This document shows positions 1-9,476 of a stretch of DNA of 64,000 nucleotides, piece by piece. How positions within the stretch are numbered: the stretch's first letter is position 1; each line of letters opens with the position of its first letter. The notes under the pieces are model-generated. The model was not told where the DNA came from. It did no database searches and was given only the letters and a program-made list of their open reading frames with translations. The stretch lies in assembly GCA_002305265.1 (NCBI GenBank), contig DBQP01000007.1:1-64000 (forward strand), given 5' to 3'. Source of the stretch: Prevotellaceae bacterium UBA1391. Its GTDB lineage: Bacteria; Bacteroidota; Bacteroidia; Bacteroidales; Bacteroidaceae. The position numbers and the translations under genes were made by a program.

Positions 1-221
1 AGTTTAGCGGACAGTAATAAAAAATTATTTCCTTCATTCGTAAAAAAAAGATAATTTAAGGCACATTTGGGTGCATTTTATGGCAAAACTATTGATTTAA
101 GTCATTTCGTTTTTGTTTCTACGGCTCTTTTCTTTTCTGAGCGGTTGGCATGGCGATGTAGAATGGGGAGGAGTTGAAAGTTTTCAAAAATGTTGCACTG
201 TATTGAAATAGGTGTTGCAAA
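1..221. other. A/T-rich gap, no gene seen
   Basis: This stretch is clearly richer in A and T than the rest of the window and holds no open frame that looks coding. It lies downstream of the minus-strand S41 peptidase. I see only a short 4-bp hairpin (GCAC/GTGC, near 62-75) next to an A-rich run at 42-50, which on the minus strand would be a T-run; it might be a weak terminator, but the stem is too short to call. Confidence 0.4.
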
Positions 222-1310
222 TTATAATGCAGCTGCTTGGTGGATGCGTTTGCGTGCTGCCTCGATGAGGGTGTCGCGGCGTTTCTTGAGGTCGAGGCTG
301 TCGAGGCTGACGACGGTGTCGGGCGCGATGCCGAATTCGATGTGCTGGCGGTCGGTGTCGAGCGTGATGCTGGCGGAATAGCGCACGCCCCATCCGTTGG
401 GAAGTTCAGACGTGAAGGGCAGTCCCGATCCGCCGCCTGTGGTATCGCCGAGGAGCGTGACCAAAGGCGCATGGCGCATGACGTTGACAAAGTCGTTGGT
501 GGCGGAGTAGCAGCCGCGGTTGGTGAGCACGACGGCCGGCTTCTGCCATCGGTAGCCGTCGGCGGGATTGACCCAGTCGGCCGAGGGGGAGGAGAAGCTG
601 TTGTGGCCGCTTCCGGTCTTGTATTGCGTGTAGCCGCAGAGCGTGCGCTCGTTGATGAAGCTGGCGGCTAGGCGTCTCGATGCCGTCAGTTGTCCGCCGC
701 CATTGTCCCGTACGTCGATGATGAGGCCGCGGCACATGCGCAGCGAATAGAGCACGTCGGAGATGTTGCCTTCGCCCAGGCCGTTCTCGAAACTGGCGAC
801 GCGAAGGTAGCCGACGTTGTCGTCGAGGACGCGGTAGCTCATGCCGGAGCTGACGCTGTAGTCGTTTCCCGTGCCGAGATAGTCGTCGACGAGGTCGGCG
901 CTGAAGTTCTTCGGGTAGGCCTCTCGGTAGCTCCAGTCGTGTCCGTAGGTGGAGGAGCGCCAGAGATTGACGTGGCCGTCGCGCAGTTCACTGAGCATGT
1001 TGCAGAGAACTTGGAAGAGTGCGTCGTCCGTCATGTCGGGCCGGATCATCGCCCGGTAGCGGGTGTGCACCTCATCCCAGTCCACGCCCAGCACCTCGGC
1101 CTTGAGTGGGAAGAAGCAGTAGTGCTCGTCCATGATGCGCCACAGCGCCTCGAAGTTGCCTTCGGGCGTGTCGGAGGAGGGGTATTCCTCGTCCACGCAG
1201 GAGCTGAGGCTGCCCATGGCGACGACGGCCACGAGCAGTAGCGTCAGTGCAGCGCGTACATATATATAGAGCTGGCGGTGTAATTCGGATAGCTTGGCGG
1301 ATGTGTTCAT
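222..1310 (-). CDS. S41 family peptidase, predicted lipoprotein
   Basis: Tail-specific (C-terminal-processing) serine protease of family S41, 362 aa. A membrane-spanning signal (about residues 20-36) ends in the lipobox-like LSSC with Cys38, so it is probably a lipoprotein of the cell envelope. The N-terminal region holds a helical segment (LSELRDGHVNLW, about 107-117) typical of Bacteroidales S41 proteins. The catalytic core shows LIIDVRDNGGG (about 196-206), the nucleophile-type motif GCYSATNDF (Ser269) and the glycine loop TTGGGSG (about 290-296). The start overlaps the stop of the DUF3316 gene by ATGA, so the two are translationally coupled. The substrate is unknown. No classical PDZ motif was recognised. 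Confidence 0.88.
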   Translation of the reverse strand: MNTSAKLSELHRQLYIYVRAALTLLLVAVVAMGSLSSCVDEEYPSSDTPEGNFEALWRIMDEHYCFFPLKAEVLGVDWDEVHTRYRAMIRPDMTDDALFQVLCNMLSELRDGHVNLWRSSTYGHDWSYREAYPKNFSADLVDDYLGTGNDYSVSSGMSYRVLDDNVGYLRVASFENGLGEGNISDVLYSLRMCRGLIIDVRDNGGGQLTASRRLAASFINERTLCGYTQYKTGSGHNSFSSPSADWVNPADGYRWQKPAVVLTNRGCYSATNDFVNVMRHAPLVTLLGDTTGGGSGLPFTSELPNGWGVRYSASITLDTDRQHIEFGIAPDTVVSLDSLDLKKRRDTLIEAARKRIHQAAAL

Positions 1311-2317
1311 AGATGCTGGAAGGTTTGCACGAGGCCGAACATGAAGGTGTGGGTGTAGGAATGATAGCGGATGTCGTGGAAGCGCGACTGCATGAGCGTG
1401 GCGTCGTAGCCCAGCCGGAGTGCGGTCTGGCGCTTGCGGCGGAGCTGGATGTCGAGCATGATGTTGCCGCGCAGCGAGGGCATGTTGGCGGTGTGGGCAA
1501 AGACAAGGGTCTGCTTTTCCTGATCGAGCACGAAGGCTTCATAGTAGGACTGTCCATAGCGGGGGGAGAAGGCCAGTCCGACGAGGGGGACCGACGCGCC
1601 GACATGGAGAGCGCAGGCGCGCTTGAGCATGCGGAAGCGGTAGGTGGCATGAGCGGCCGCGTCGAGCGTCAGGCTGGCTTTGGCTTGCGCGGGATTGTTG
1701 CCGTTGCGCTCGTTGTAGATGGCGCCGATGTAGCCGGTGAGCATGGGGCCAGCCTCAAGTTGGAAGCGAGGGTGCAGTCCGCGGCCGATGCAGGCGTACT
1801 GCCAGGAGAGGGCATAGCACACACCTCCGGCATATTCGTCCACGTTGCCGGCGGGATTGTCGAGCATCGAGAAGTCGATGTCGGCGGAGGTGCGGAAGGA
1901 GACGCGCAGCTGCTCCACGCGTTCGCCGCTGCTAAGCCAGCGCGTGAGGCGGCGGGAGTCGTGATGAAAGCGCAGGTTCAGTCCCGTGTAGTTGTAGGGC
2001 GAGAGGTAGGTGTCGAGCACGTTGGCACTGCCAAGGCCGACGGTGGTGGCCCGCCAGCGCAATTTCCGGGCTTCTTCGGCTGCCTTCAGCTCCTCCTCCG
2101 CGAACTGTTGGCTGGACGTTGCCGGCGTTTGGCTGAACGCGGCAGCCTCTTGGCTGGAGAAGCGGTGCGGGCTGTCTGGAGTGGAGAGGCCCGGACGTGC
2201 TCCTGCAGGGGTGGATGCGATGGTGTCGGCCTGCTGGCTGAATGCAAAAACGGAGGCTTGCAACAGTAGAAAAAAAGTTGCAAGTCTCCGTAAACTTTTT
2301 AAATAAAAACCAATCAT
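1307..2317 (-). CDS. DUF3316 family envelope protein
   Basis: A 336-aa exported protein with an N-terminal signal sequence (hydrophobic about 10-26, followed by FSQ). From about residue 90 onward it matches my recollection of the Bacteroidales DUF3316 family: VGLGSANVLDTYLSPYNY, then YNERNGNNPAQAKASL and FSPRYGQSYYEAF, with alternating aromatic and polar strands ending in a phenylalanine-rich C-terminus (TFMFGLVQTF) that suggests an outer-membrane beta-barrel. The function is unknown. It sits 94 bp downstream of parC and overlaps the S41 peptidase by 4 bp, which suggests that these two envelope proteins are made together. Confidence 0.8.
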   Translation of the reverse strand: MIGFYLKSLRRLATFFLLLQASVFAFSQQADTIASTPAGARPGLSTPDSPHRFSSQEAAAFSQTPATSSQQFAEEELKAAEEARKLRWRATTVGLGSANVLDTYLSPYNYTGLNLRFHHDSRRLTRWLSSGERVEQLRVSFRTSADIDFSMLDNPAGNVDEYAGGVCYALSWQYACIGRGLHPRFQLEAGPMLTGYIGAIYNERNGNNPAQAKASLTLDAAAHATYRFRMLKRACALHVGASVPLVGLAFSPRYGQSYYEAFVLDQEKQTLVFAHTANMPSLRGNIMLDIQLRRKRQTALRLGYDATLMQSRFHDIRYHSYTHTFMFGLVQTFQHL

Positions 2318-2411
2318 ACGGTAGGATGAATACGTTGGTATTGCGTCGTCATTCCCTTGGGCCAGGCATCAGAAGAGTCTGAGTTGCCCAGCGCGCTCGT
2401 TGCTTTGTGCG

Positions 2412-5282
2412 TCAGAAGAGTCTGAGCTGCCCCGTTATTTCGTCGCGCAGCTCATCGTCGCTCTTGTCGTCAGGCGGGGTAGATGCAGCCGAAGTAGCAT
2501 TTTCCATCTCGTCGTCGCCGGCAAGCGGTGCGGTGTCTTCGTCTTCGCTGTCGTCGTTGCCCTCGTCCTCGGATTCAGGCAGGCGTGTCGGCTCGAGCTC
2601 GACGACTTGGTCGAGGGCAAAAGTAGTGAGTCGCTTGCCTTTGGCTTTGAATCCCTTGACGGCGATGAACTCCTCGGCGTCGATCTCGAGGGGGCCGCGG
2701 AACGTGTCCGGTTCGGCAAAGGTGAGCTCGAGACGCGGATAGACCGTGTCGGTGAGCAGCAGCAGGCGCGATTGCTCATTCTCGCCCAGGAAGGACTGAC
2801 GCTTCGTCAGCGCGTCCATGGTGAAGCGCTTGATGTAGGGGTAGCCGTCGTTGTCGGCATCAATCAGCACCGCTGTCCACACCTTGTTGGGCCGATATTT
2901 CTCGATGCGCAGCAGATGCTGCTCATAGTGGTTGTTGGTGTCGAAGTCGGTGAGGTAGTATTCGCCGTTGGGAAGCACCACCAAAATGTTGTTGCCCGAG
3001 TGGAACTCGCCCAGGTAGGTGCCGTGCTCGTCGTAGTTGATGCGCTGAATGTCGGCATCGTACCAGACTTTCCGTCCTCCCAGCGTGCTGCCGCCATGAC
3101 TCTTGAGCAGAATGCGGAAGATCTCGTTCTTGGTGAGCAAGTTGCCTCGCGACGCACGTCCCTTGATGGCGATCTCCGAAAAATCCTTCTCGAAGGTGAG
3201 TCTGCGGAGTTTTTCCTGTGGCTTCAGCGTGACGCGGATGACCTCGGCCTCGCCGTTGGAGTTCGCCGTGAAGTAGGTGATGCGCGACTTGGGCGTTCCC
3301 ATCGTCACGTCGTACTCGCGGTCGCGGGTAATCGACGTCACGTTGAATCGCTTGATGTAGCTCACGCCCGAGGCCCCGTCCTTGTAGCAGACGTTGTAGA
3401 TGGTGCGCTTGTCGTTGCGCTTGAAGACGTCGATGTGCAGAATCTCGCATTTGCGTTTCTCGCGCTTGCACTTCTCGTTCTCGCCTACGAAGACCTTGTC
3501 GGCCACCTTCACGACCTTGTAGGTGCCGTCGCGGTAGAACAGAATCACGTCGTCAATGTCGGAGCAGTTGCATACAAACTCGTCTTTCTTGAGGCCCGTG
3601 CCGATGAAACCTTCCGCACGGTTGATGTAAAGTTTCTGGTTCGCCTCAGCCACCGTGGCGGCAGCGATGTTGTCGAACGAGCGTATCTCGGTGAGACGAG
3701 GATGGTTGGCACCGTACTTTTCCTTGATGTAGCGGAACCACTGCGCAGTCACCTCGACCAGGTTGGCGAGGTCGCGGTCTACTTCCGCGATTTCAGCTTT
3801 GAGACGGGCGAGCAGCTCGTCGGCCTTGTCTTTGTTGAATCTCAGAATGCGCGCCATGCGGATGTCCATCAGACGGAGAATGTCGTCTTTGGTCACTTCG
3901 CGCACAAACTGCGGGTAGAACGGGGTGAGTCGCTCGTCGATGTATTCGCAGGCGGCATCCATGGACTTCGCGTTCTCAAACTCACGCGCCTTGTAGATGC
4001 GTTCCTCGATGAATATCTTCTCGAGCGAACTGAAGAAATATTGCTCCATCAGTTCGCCGCGCCGGATTTCCAGCTCCCGCTTGATCAGGTTTTTCGTGTT
4101 GTCTACGGAACGTCGCAGCACGTCGCTGACAGTGAGGAATTGCGGGCGCTGCTCATCCACGACGCAGCAGTTCGGCGAAATGCTGATTTCGCAGTCGGTG
4201 AAGGCGTAGAGCGCGTCGATTGTTTTGTCAGAGGACACACCGGGCATGAGATGAATGAGAATCTCCACGCCGGCAGCGGTCATGTCTTCCACTTTGCGCA
4301 CCTTGATTTTCCCTTTCTCGGCGGCTTTCAGGATGGAGTCGATGAACTGACTGGGTTTCTGAGGCGATCCCGTCGTTTTTCCAAAGGGAATTTCTGTGAT
4401 GGCAAGCGTCTTGTTGTCTCTTTTTTCTATCTTGGCGCGTACGCGGACCACGCCGCCGCGCATGCCGTCGCTGTATTTGCTCACGTCGATGCTGCCTCCC
4501 GTCGGAAAATCCGGGAAGAGTTGAAAGGGCTCATCGTACAGATAGTGGATGGCGGCGTCGCAGATTTCGTTTAGGTTGTGGGGCAATATCTTGCAGGAAA
4601 GTCCAACGGCAATGCCTTCCGCTCCCTGCACCAGCAGGAGCGGGAACTTGACCGGAAGCGCAATCGGTTCCTTGTTGCGTCCGTCGTAGGATAATTTCCA
4701 CTCCGTGGTCTTCGGATTGAAGACGACGTCGAGAGCGAATTTCGAGAGGCGTGCCTCGATGTAGCGGCCGGCGGCTGCGTCGTCGCCAGTGAGGATGTTG
4801 CCCCAGTTGCCCTGACAGTCCACCAGCAATTCTTTCTGTCCGAGCTGCACGAGCGCATCCTTGATGGAGGCGTCTCCATGCGGATGAAACTGCATCGTGT
4901 GGCCGACGATGTTTGCCACCTTGTTGTAGCGCCCGTCGTCCATGCGTTTCATCGAATGCAGGATGCGACGTTGCACCGGTTTGAGTCCGTCGCCGATGTG
5001 CGGAACGGCACGCTCCAGTATCACATAAGAAGCATAGTCGAGAAACCAGTTCTGATACATGCCGCTCAGGTGGTGCGTGATGCCGTCCGTCATCTTCGTC
5101 GGGTCGAAGTCCGACTTCGTGCCCGAGCCCATGTCCTCCAGGTCGATTGCGCCATCTGCCGCATCGAAATCGCCGTTCGCCGCATCGCCATAGTCGTCCG
5201 ATGTGGTCTCAAGGCTCTCGTCGGTCGCGCTCTCGGCGCTCAGATGCTCTTCTTCGTTGAAATCCTTCGTTTCGTCGCTCAT
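2412..5282 (-). CDS. parC: DNA topoisomerase IV subunit A (ParC type)
   Basis: Type IIA topoisomerase cleavage subunit, 956 aa from the chosen start. It would pair with ParE, encoded elsewhere, to decatenate and relax chromosomes. The DNA-cleavage domain is clear: HHLSGMYQNWFLDYASYV, DGLKPVQRRILHSM, GHTMQFHPHGDASI, and the active-site tyrosine in AAAGRYIEARLSKF (about Tyr174). The remainder is the long coiled-coil and C-terminal blade region. I prefer the ATG at 5282 (MSDETKDF) over the upstream in-frame ATG at 5330, because a -7 element at 5328-5335 would place the transcript start downstream of the latter. Both ends carry acidic, low-complexity tails (about residues 5-55 and the last 60 residues), longer than I expect for the family. 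Confidence 0.95.
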   Translation of the reverse strand: MSDETKDFNEEEHLSAESATDESLETTSDDYGDAANGDFDAADGAIDLEDMGSGTKSDFDPTKMTDGITHHLSGMYQNWFLDYASYVILERAVPHIGDGLKPVQRRILHSMKRMDDGRYNKVANIVGHTMQFHPHGDASIKDALVQLGQKELLVDCQGNWGNILTGDDAAAGRYIEARLSKFALDVVFNPKTTEWKLSYDGRNKEPIALPVKFPLLLVQGAEGIAVGLSCKILPHNLNEICDAAIHYLYDEPFQLFPDFPTGGSIDVSKYSDGMRGGVVRVRAKIEKRDNKTLAITEIPFGKTTGSPQKPSQFIDSILKAAEKGKIKVRKVEDMTAAGVEILIHLMPGVSSDKTIDALYAFTDCEISISPNCCVVDEQRPQFLTVSDVLRRSVDNTKNLIKRELEIRRGELMEQYFFSSLEKIFIEERIYKAREFENAKSMDAACEYIDERLTPFYPQFVREVTKDDILRLMDIRMARILRFNKDKADELLARLKAEIAEVDRDLANLVEVTAQWFRYIKEKYGANHPRLTEIRSFDNIAAATVAEANQKLYINRAEGFIGTGLKKDEFVCNCSDIDDVILFYRDGTYKVVKVADKVFVGENEKCKREKRKCEILHIDVFKRNDKRTIYNVCYKDGASGVSYIKRFNVTSITRDREYDVTMGTPKSRITYFTANSNGEAEVIRVTLKPQEKLRRLTFEKDFSEIAIKGRASRGNLLTKNEIFRILLKSHGGSTLGGRKVWYDADIQRINYDEHGTYLGEFHSGNNILVVLPNGEYYLTDFDTNNHYEQHLLRIEKYRPNKVWTAVLIDADNDGYPYIKRFTMDALTKRQSFLGENEQSRLLLLTDTVYPRLELTFAEPDTFRGPLEIDAEEFIAVKGFKAKGKRLTTFALDQVVELEPTRLPESEDEGNDDSEDEDTAPLAGDDEMENATSAASTPPDDKSDDELRDEITGQLRLF

Positions 5283-5327
5283 TATTTGTCTGGAGATTAC
5301 GTCTGTGGAATTGTAATTTTTATCGTG

Positions 5328-5335
5328 CAAAAGTA
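5328..5335 (-). promoter_or_regulatory. -7 element upstream of parC
   Basis: On the minus strand TACTTTTG matches the Bacteroidota -7 consensus TAnnTTTG. It lies 45 bp before the parC ATG. No clear TTG at -33. Confidence 0.55.
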
Positions 5336-5367
5336 GTGAATTTATTCGGAAAAAGGAAATAAAAGAC

Positions 5368-5375
5368 TAACTTTG
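5368..5375 (+). promoter_or_regulatory. -7 element upstream of proC
   Basis: TAACTTTG matches the Bacteroidota -7 consensus and lies 44 bp before the proC ATG; TTC rather than TTG is found 20 bp further upstream. It is divergent from the parC promoter 32 bp away. Confidence 0.6.
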
Positions 5376-5419
5376 CATGCTGAACAGCCGCACTTTTTGC
5401 GGCACAATCTGCTTTCAAC

Positions 5420-6241
5420 ATGAATATAACTGTCATTGGCGCCGGGAACATGGGCGGCGCGCTCGTCAAGGGCTGGTATGCCGCCAGTGCCCAAGGTTGC
5501 CATGTGGAGGAGGACGACACGCTCCAGCTGACGGTCACTGCGCGCTCGCAGTCTACGCTCGACCGCATGCGATCGGCATGTCCCGGCATCAGCACGTCGC
5601 TCTCGAACACCTCGGCCCTGACCAGCGCCGACGTTGTTGTGCTGGCCGTCAAGCCTTGGCTCATCCAGCAGGTGATTCAGGAAATTGCTTCTGCGCTGGA
5701 TGCGCGTCCCCGTCTTGTCTGCAGTGTTGCCGCCGGCGTGAGCGCCACCAATCTGCAGCAGCTTTTCCATCAGTCGGATGCCGCTGTCGAGCATGCCTAT
5801 TTTTATTGTATGCCCAACATCGGCGCCGAGTTCCAGGCGAGCATGACCTTCCTCTCGCCCGCTTCCGGCACGTCGCCTGCCGACCTCGCACGCGTGGAAT
5901 CTCTCTTTTCCCTTGTCGGCCGCACACAGGTGGTCGACGACCATCTCATGGGTCCGGGCATGATGATGGCGGGCTGCGGCATCGCCTACGTCATGCGCTT
6001 CGTGCGCGCCCAGATGGAGGCCGGCGTGGAGATGGGTTTCTATCCTCGTCAGGCGCTCGACATCGCGCTGCAGACCATGGAAGGAGCCACTGCGCTGCTG
6101 CGTGCCACGGGTGAGCATCCCGAAGCGGCCATCGACCGCGTGACGACACCGGGCGGTGTCACCATCAAAGGACTCAACGAGCTCGACCATGCCGGATTCA
6201 ACTCCGCCGTCATCCGTTGTCTGAAGGCCGGCCTGCACTGA
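5420..6241 (+). CDS. proC: Pyrroline-5-carboxylate reductase
   Basis: Cytosolic enzyme of the last step of proline synthesis: NAD(P)H-dependent reduction of 1-pyrroline-5-carboxylate. The 273-aa length is normal. The N-terminal Rossmann motif is VIGAGNMGGALVKG (about 4-17), followed by the nucleotide-domain segment VVVLAVKPWLIQQV. The C-terminal dimerisation domain carries GPGMMMAGCGIAYV and the family signature TTPGGVTIKGLNEL near the end. It is divergent from parC and the first gene of a plus-strand run; a GH31 gene starts 52 bp downstream. Confidence 0.95.
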   Translation: MNITVIGAGNMGGALVKGWYAASAQGCHVEEDDTLQLTVTARSQSTLDRMRSACPGISTSLSNTSALTSADVVVLAVKPWLIQQVIQEIASALDARPRLVCSVAAGVSATNLQQLFHQSDAAVEHAYFYCMPNIGAEFQASMTFLSPASGTSPADLARVESLFSLVGRTQVVDDHLMGPGMMMAGCGIAYVMRFVRAQMEAGVEMGFYPRQALDIALQTMEGATALLRATGEHPEAAIDRVTTPGGVTIKGLNELDHAGFNSAVIRCLKAGLH

Positions 6242-6293
6242 CGTGCGTCTGCAGTGTAGGGCCATGCCTTGCTTCCGACCTCAACCTTTTCTC

Positions 6294-9215
6294 ATGAAAA
6301 CATCACACCTAATCCTTGTTCTTCTGCTCCTTTTGTGTCCGTATGCCCGCACTGCCGCGCAGCAGGTGCGGCGGGAGGCGGACGGCGTCACCCTGCTGCT
6401 GCCACAGTCCCGCGCGGGTGGGGCACGAATGGTCCGGCTGCGCGTCGTGAACGAGCGCATCATGCGCCTGCAAGCCACACCCGAGACCGCGTGGCCGGAG
6501 TGGCAGAGCCTGACAGTCCTGCCGCAGCCGCGCTTCCGCCGTTTCCGCGTCGAGCAGACGCCGCAGGAAGTGTGCGTCACGACCGACTCGATGCAGGCAC
6601 GGCTTCGGCTGAAGGACGGGCGCGTGCGCTATTTCGATGCGCAAGGCCGATTGCTGCTGGCCGAGACCGAAGAAGGCGGGAAGCGCTTCTCCCGCTTCGA
6701 GGTGCCTCAGCGCGAGATCGGGGTCGGCACGCTCACACCGCAGCAGCGCACCGCATGGAGCATCGGCATGCAGTTCGACAGTCCGCCCGACGAGGCGTTC
6801 TACGGCCTCGGACAGCACCAGTCGGATGAGTTCAACATGAAGGGACGCAACGAGGAACTCTTCCAGTACAACACCAAGATTGCCGTCCCCTTCGTGCTCA
6901 GCACGCGCCGATACGGTCTGCTCTGGGACAATTATTCTTATGCGCGCTGGGGCAATCCGGCCGACTACCTGCAGCTTCACCATGCCTTCAAGCTCTACGA
7001 CAGCGAAGGCCGTGAAGGTGCGCTGACAGGACGCTACGTGGCGGCTGACGGCCGCACGCTGACGCGCCGCGAGGACTCCCTCTTTTTTGAGAATTCCGAA
7101 ACCATCGGACATTTGCCGGCCGGCTTTCCGCTTCGCGGCAGCACCGTCGTCTTCGAAGGCTCCATCGAGCCCTCGGAGTCGGGGGTCTGCCGCTTTTTGC
7201 TTTACTATGCCGGCTATGTGCGTGTGTCGATCGACGGTCGCGAGGTCGTCTCCGAGCGCTGGCGCACCGCATGGAACCCCAATTCCTATAAGTTCGAGGC
7301 CCGTCTCGAGGCCCGCCGTCGCCATCATCTGCGCGTCACGTGGCGTCCCGACGGCGACGTCTCCTACTGCGGACTGCGCGTGGCCGCGCCTCGGAGCGAG
7401 TCCGAGCAGCAGGGACGCCTGAGCGTGTGGTGCGAGATGGGGCGTCAGCTCGACTATTATATGATAGCCGGCGCCACGGCCGACGACGTCATCAGCGGCT
7501 ATCGTCGCCTCACAGGCCGCGCGCCCGTCCTGCCGCGCTGGGCCCTCGGATTCTGGCAGAGCCGCGAGCGCTACAGCACGCAGGCAGAGCTTGTCGGCAC
7601 GCTGGCTGAGTTCCGCCGCCGCCACATTCCCGTCGACAACATCGTGCAGGACTGGAATTACTGGCCAGAGAACGCCTGGGGCAGCCACGAGTTCGAGGCC
7701 TCGCGCTATCCCGACCCGCAGGCCATGCTCGACAGCGTGCATGCGCTCCACGGCCGATTCATGCTCAGCGTCTGGCCGAAGTTCTATGCCTCCACCGCGC
7801 ATTACCGCGAACTTGACAGCCTCGGCTGGATCTATCGCCAGGCCGTGCGCGACAGCATCCGCGACTGGGTGGGTCCGGGCTATGTCGGCTCCTTCTACGA
7901 CGCCTACAGCCCCGGCGCGCGCCGCCTCTTCTGGCGGCAGCTCGACGAGCACCTCTATTCGCGTTTTGGCCAGGGCATCGACGCCTGGTGGATGGATGCC
8001 TCGGAACCGAACGTCCGCGACTGCACGCCCATGTGGTATCGCAAGGCGCTCTGCGGCCCCACGGCCTTGGGCGCATCGACGGAATACTTCAATGCCTACA
8101 GCCTCGTCAATGCCGAGGCCATTGTCAGCGGACAGCGCGAGGCGGCCCCCCGCAAGCGCGCCTTCCTGCTCACGCGCAGCGGCTTCGCCGGCCTGCAGCG
8201 CTTTGGCACGGCCTCGTGGAGCGGCGACATCGGCACGCGCTGGGAGGACATGCGGGCCCAGATGTCGGCCGGACTCAACTATGCCGCCAGCGGCCTTCCC
8301 TTCTGGGGCATGGACATCGGCGGCTTCTGCGTGGAAGACCGCTATGTGCGGGCCCAGCGCGAGTTCGACCGCACGGGACGGGAGAACGACGACCTGAAGG
8401 AGTGGCGCGAGCTCCAGGCCCGCTGGCATCAGTTCGGATGCTTCGTGCCCCTCTATCGTGCCCACGGGCAGTGGCCGCAGCGCGAGGCCTGGCACATCGC
8501 CCCCGAGGGCCATCCCGCCTACGAGAGCATCGTCTACTACCATCGTCTTCGTTATCGCCTGATGCCCTATCTCTACAGCATGGCCGGCTGGGTGAGCCTG
8601 CACGACTACACCATGATGCGGCCGCTGCCTATGGACTTCCCCTCCGACACTGCCGCCCGCGCCATCTCCGACCAGTGGATGTTCGGGCCCTCGCTCATGC
8701 CGTGCCCCGTCGGCCACTACGGCGCGCGCGCCCGCAGCGTCTGGCTCCCCGCCGGACGCGGCTGGACCGATTTCGCCACAGGCCGCCACTATGCGGGCGG
8801 CCAGCGCGTGGAGTTGCCTGCCCCCTATGGCCGCCTGCCGCTCCTCGTGCCCGACGGAAGCATCCTGCCTCTCGGTCGGCCGATGGAGTGGTCGGACCAG
8901 CTGCCGCAAGACACGATCGACATCCACGTCTTCGGTGGGGCCGACGCCACCTTCGCGCTCTATGAGGACGACGGCGTCAGCACCGCCTGCGAGCAGGGCG
9001 CCTATGCCGTCATCACGTTCCGCTACGAAGCAGCCACGCGCCTGCTCACCATCAGCCAGCGCAAGGGACGTTTCGAGGGCATGCTCTCCCGCCGCACCTT
9101 CCGCATCGTCAGCCATCAGCCAAAGCAGCCGCCCATGCCGGTCGAGGCACCGCTCACGGAGGCCAACAGCACGCTCGTGCGCTACGACGGGCGTTCCGTC
9201 GCCCTCGCCCTGTAG
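6294..9215 (+). CDS. GH31 glycosidase with PA14 insert, probable alpha-xylosidase
   Basis: Exported family 31 glycoside hydrolase, 973 aa with a signal peptide (MKTSHLILVLLLLLCPYA, then AAQ). I chose the ATG at 6294 because an upstream in-frame ATG adds a charged non-signal leader. After the N-terminal beta-sandwich (FYGLGQHQSDEFNMKG), a PA14-like insert lies about residues 250-370 (GSIEPSESGVCRFLLYYAGY). The TIM barrel follows, with the nucleophile in WWMDASEPN (Asp568) and acid/base in SWSGDIGTRW (Asp645). A PA14 insert at this position is known in GH31 alpha-xylosidases acting on xyloglucan, so I infer alpha-1,6-xylosidase activity. A GH3 beta-glucosidase follows 261 bp downstream, fitting stepwise xyloglucan oligosaccharide trimming. 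The exact substrate is unproven. Confidence 0.9.
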   Translation: MKTSHLILVLLLLLCPYARTAAQQVRREADGVTLLLPQSRAGGARMVRLRVVNERIMRLQATPETAWPEWQSLTVLPQPRFRRFRVEQTPQEVCVTTDSMQARLRLKDGRVRYFDAQGRLLLAETEEGGKRFSRFEVPQREIGVGTLTPQQRTAWSIGMQFDSPPDEAFYGLGQHQSDEFNMKGRNEELFQYNTKIAVPFVLSTRRYGLLWDNYSYARWGNPADYLQLHHAFKLYDSEGREGALTGRYVAADGRTLTRREDSLFFENSETIGHLPAGFPLRGSTVVFEGSIEPSESGVCRFLLYYAGYVRVSIDGREVVSERWRTAWNPNSYKFEARLEARRRHHLRVTWRPDGDVSYCGLRVAAPRSESEQQGRLSVWCEMGRQLDYYMIAGATADDVISGYRRLTGRAPVLPRWALGFWQSRERYSTQAELVGTLAEFRRRHIPVDNIVQDWNYWPENAWGSHEFEASRYPDPQAMLDSVHALHGRFMLSVWPKFYASTAHYRELDSLGWIYRQAVRDSIRDWVGPGYVGSFYDAYSPGARRLFWRQLDEHLYSRFGQGIDAWWMDASEPNVRDCTPMWYRKALCGPTALGASTEYFNAYSLVNAEAIVSGQREAAPRKRAFLLTRSGFAGLQRFGTASWSGDIGTRWEDMRAQMSAGLNYAASGLPFWGMDIGGFCVEDRYVRAQREFDRTGRENDDLKEWRELQARWHQFGCFVPLYRAHGQWPQREAWHIAPEGHPAYESIVYYHRLRYRLMPYLYSMAGWVSLHDYTMMRPLPMDFPSDTAARAISDQWMFGPSLMPCPVGHYGARARSVWLPAGRGWTDFATGRHYAGGQRVELPAPYGRLPLLVPDGSILPLGRPMEWSDQLPQDTIDIHVFGGADATFALYEDDGVSTACEQGAYAVITFRYEAATRLLTISQRKGRFEGMLSRRTFRIVSHQPKQPPMPVEAPLTEANSTLVRYDGRSVALAL

Positions 9216-9316
9216 CCGCAGGCCAGCCGCCGTGTCGCCCGCCGCCGAAGACATGCGCATGCAGCGGGTAGCATCCGCCTCGCCCGTGCGTCCGCCCGTC
9301 GCTTTCCTCTTCGCAC

Positions 9317-9370
9317 GAAGGCCTTCTCGTGGCCCTGCGAAGGCCTTCCCGATGCGTTGCGAAGGCCTTC
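9317..9370 (+). repeat. GAAGGCCTTC triple array, copy 1
   Basis: Three perfect copies of the self-complementary 10-mer GAAGGCCTTC start at 9317, 9339 and 9361, an exact 22-bp period with 12-bp spacers. The array lies in the 261-bp gap between the GH31 and GH3 genes, 106 bp before the GH3 start. It is one of six such arrays in this window. Confidence 0.9.
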
Positions 9371-9476
9371 TCATTTGCAAGTTGCTGTCTGCTGCGCGGC
9401 TGTGCGCTGCGCCCGCTGCGCTGCGACGGTGCCGGCCCTTTCTTTCTTGATTTCTTCACCTTAACACTTCGTTACC

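Noticed and set aside
2400..4574. 724-codon plus-strand open frame opposite parC
   Set aside because: Antisense shadow of a strongly conserved topoisomerase.
9317..9370. CRISPR array reading of the GAAGGCCTTC repeats
   Set aside because: Repeats are 10 bp and the spacers are 12 bp, similar to each other and too short; no cas genes.
6309..9380. 1023-codon minus-strand open frame opposite the GH31 gene
   Set aside because: Shadow of a G+C-rich gene; no start signal, no recognised domain, and the plus strand has catalytic motifs.
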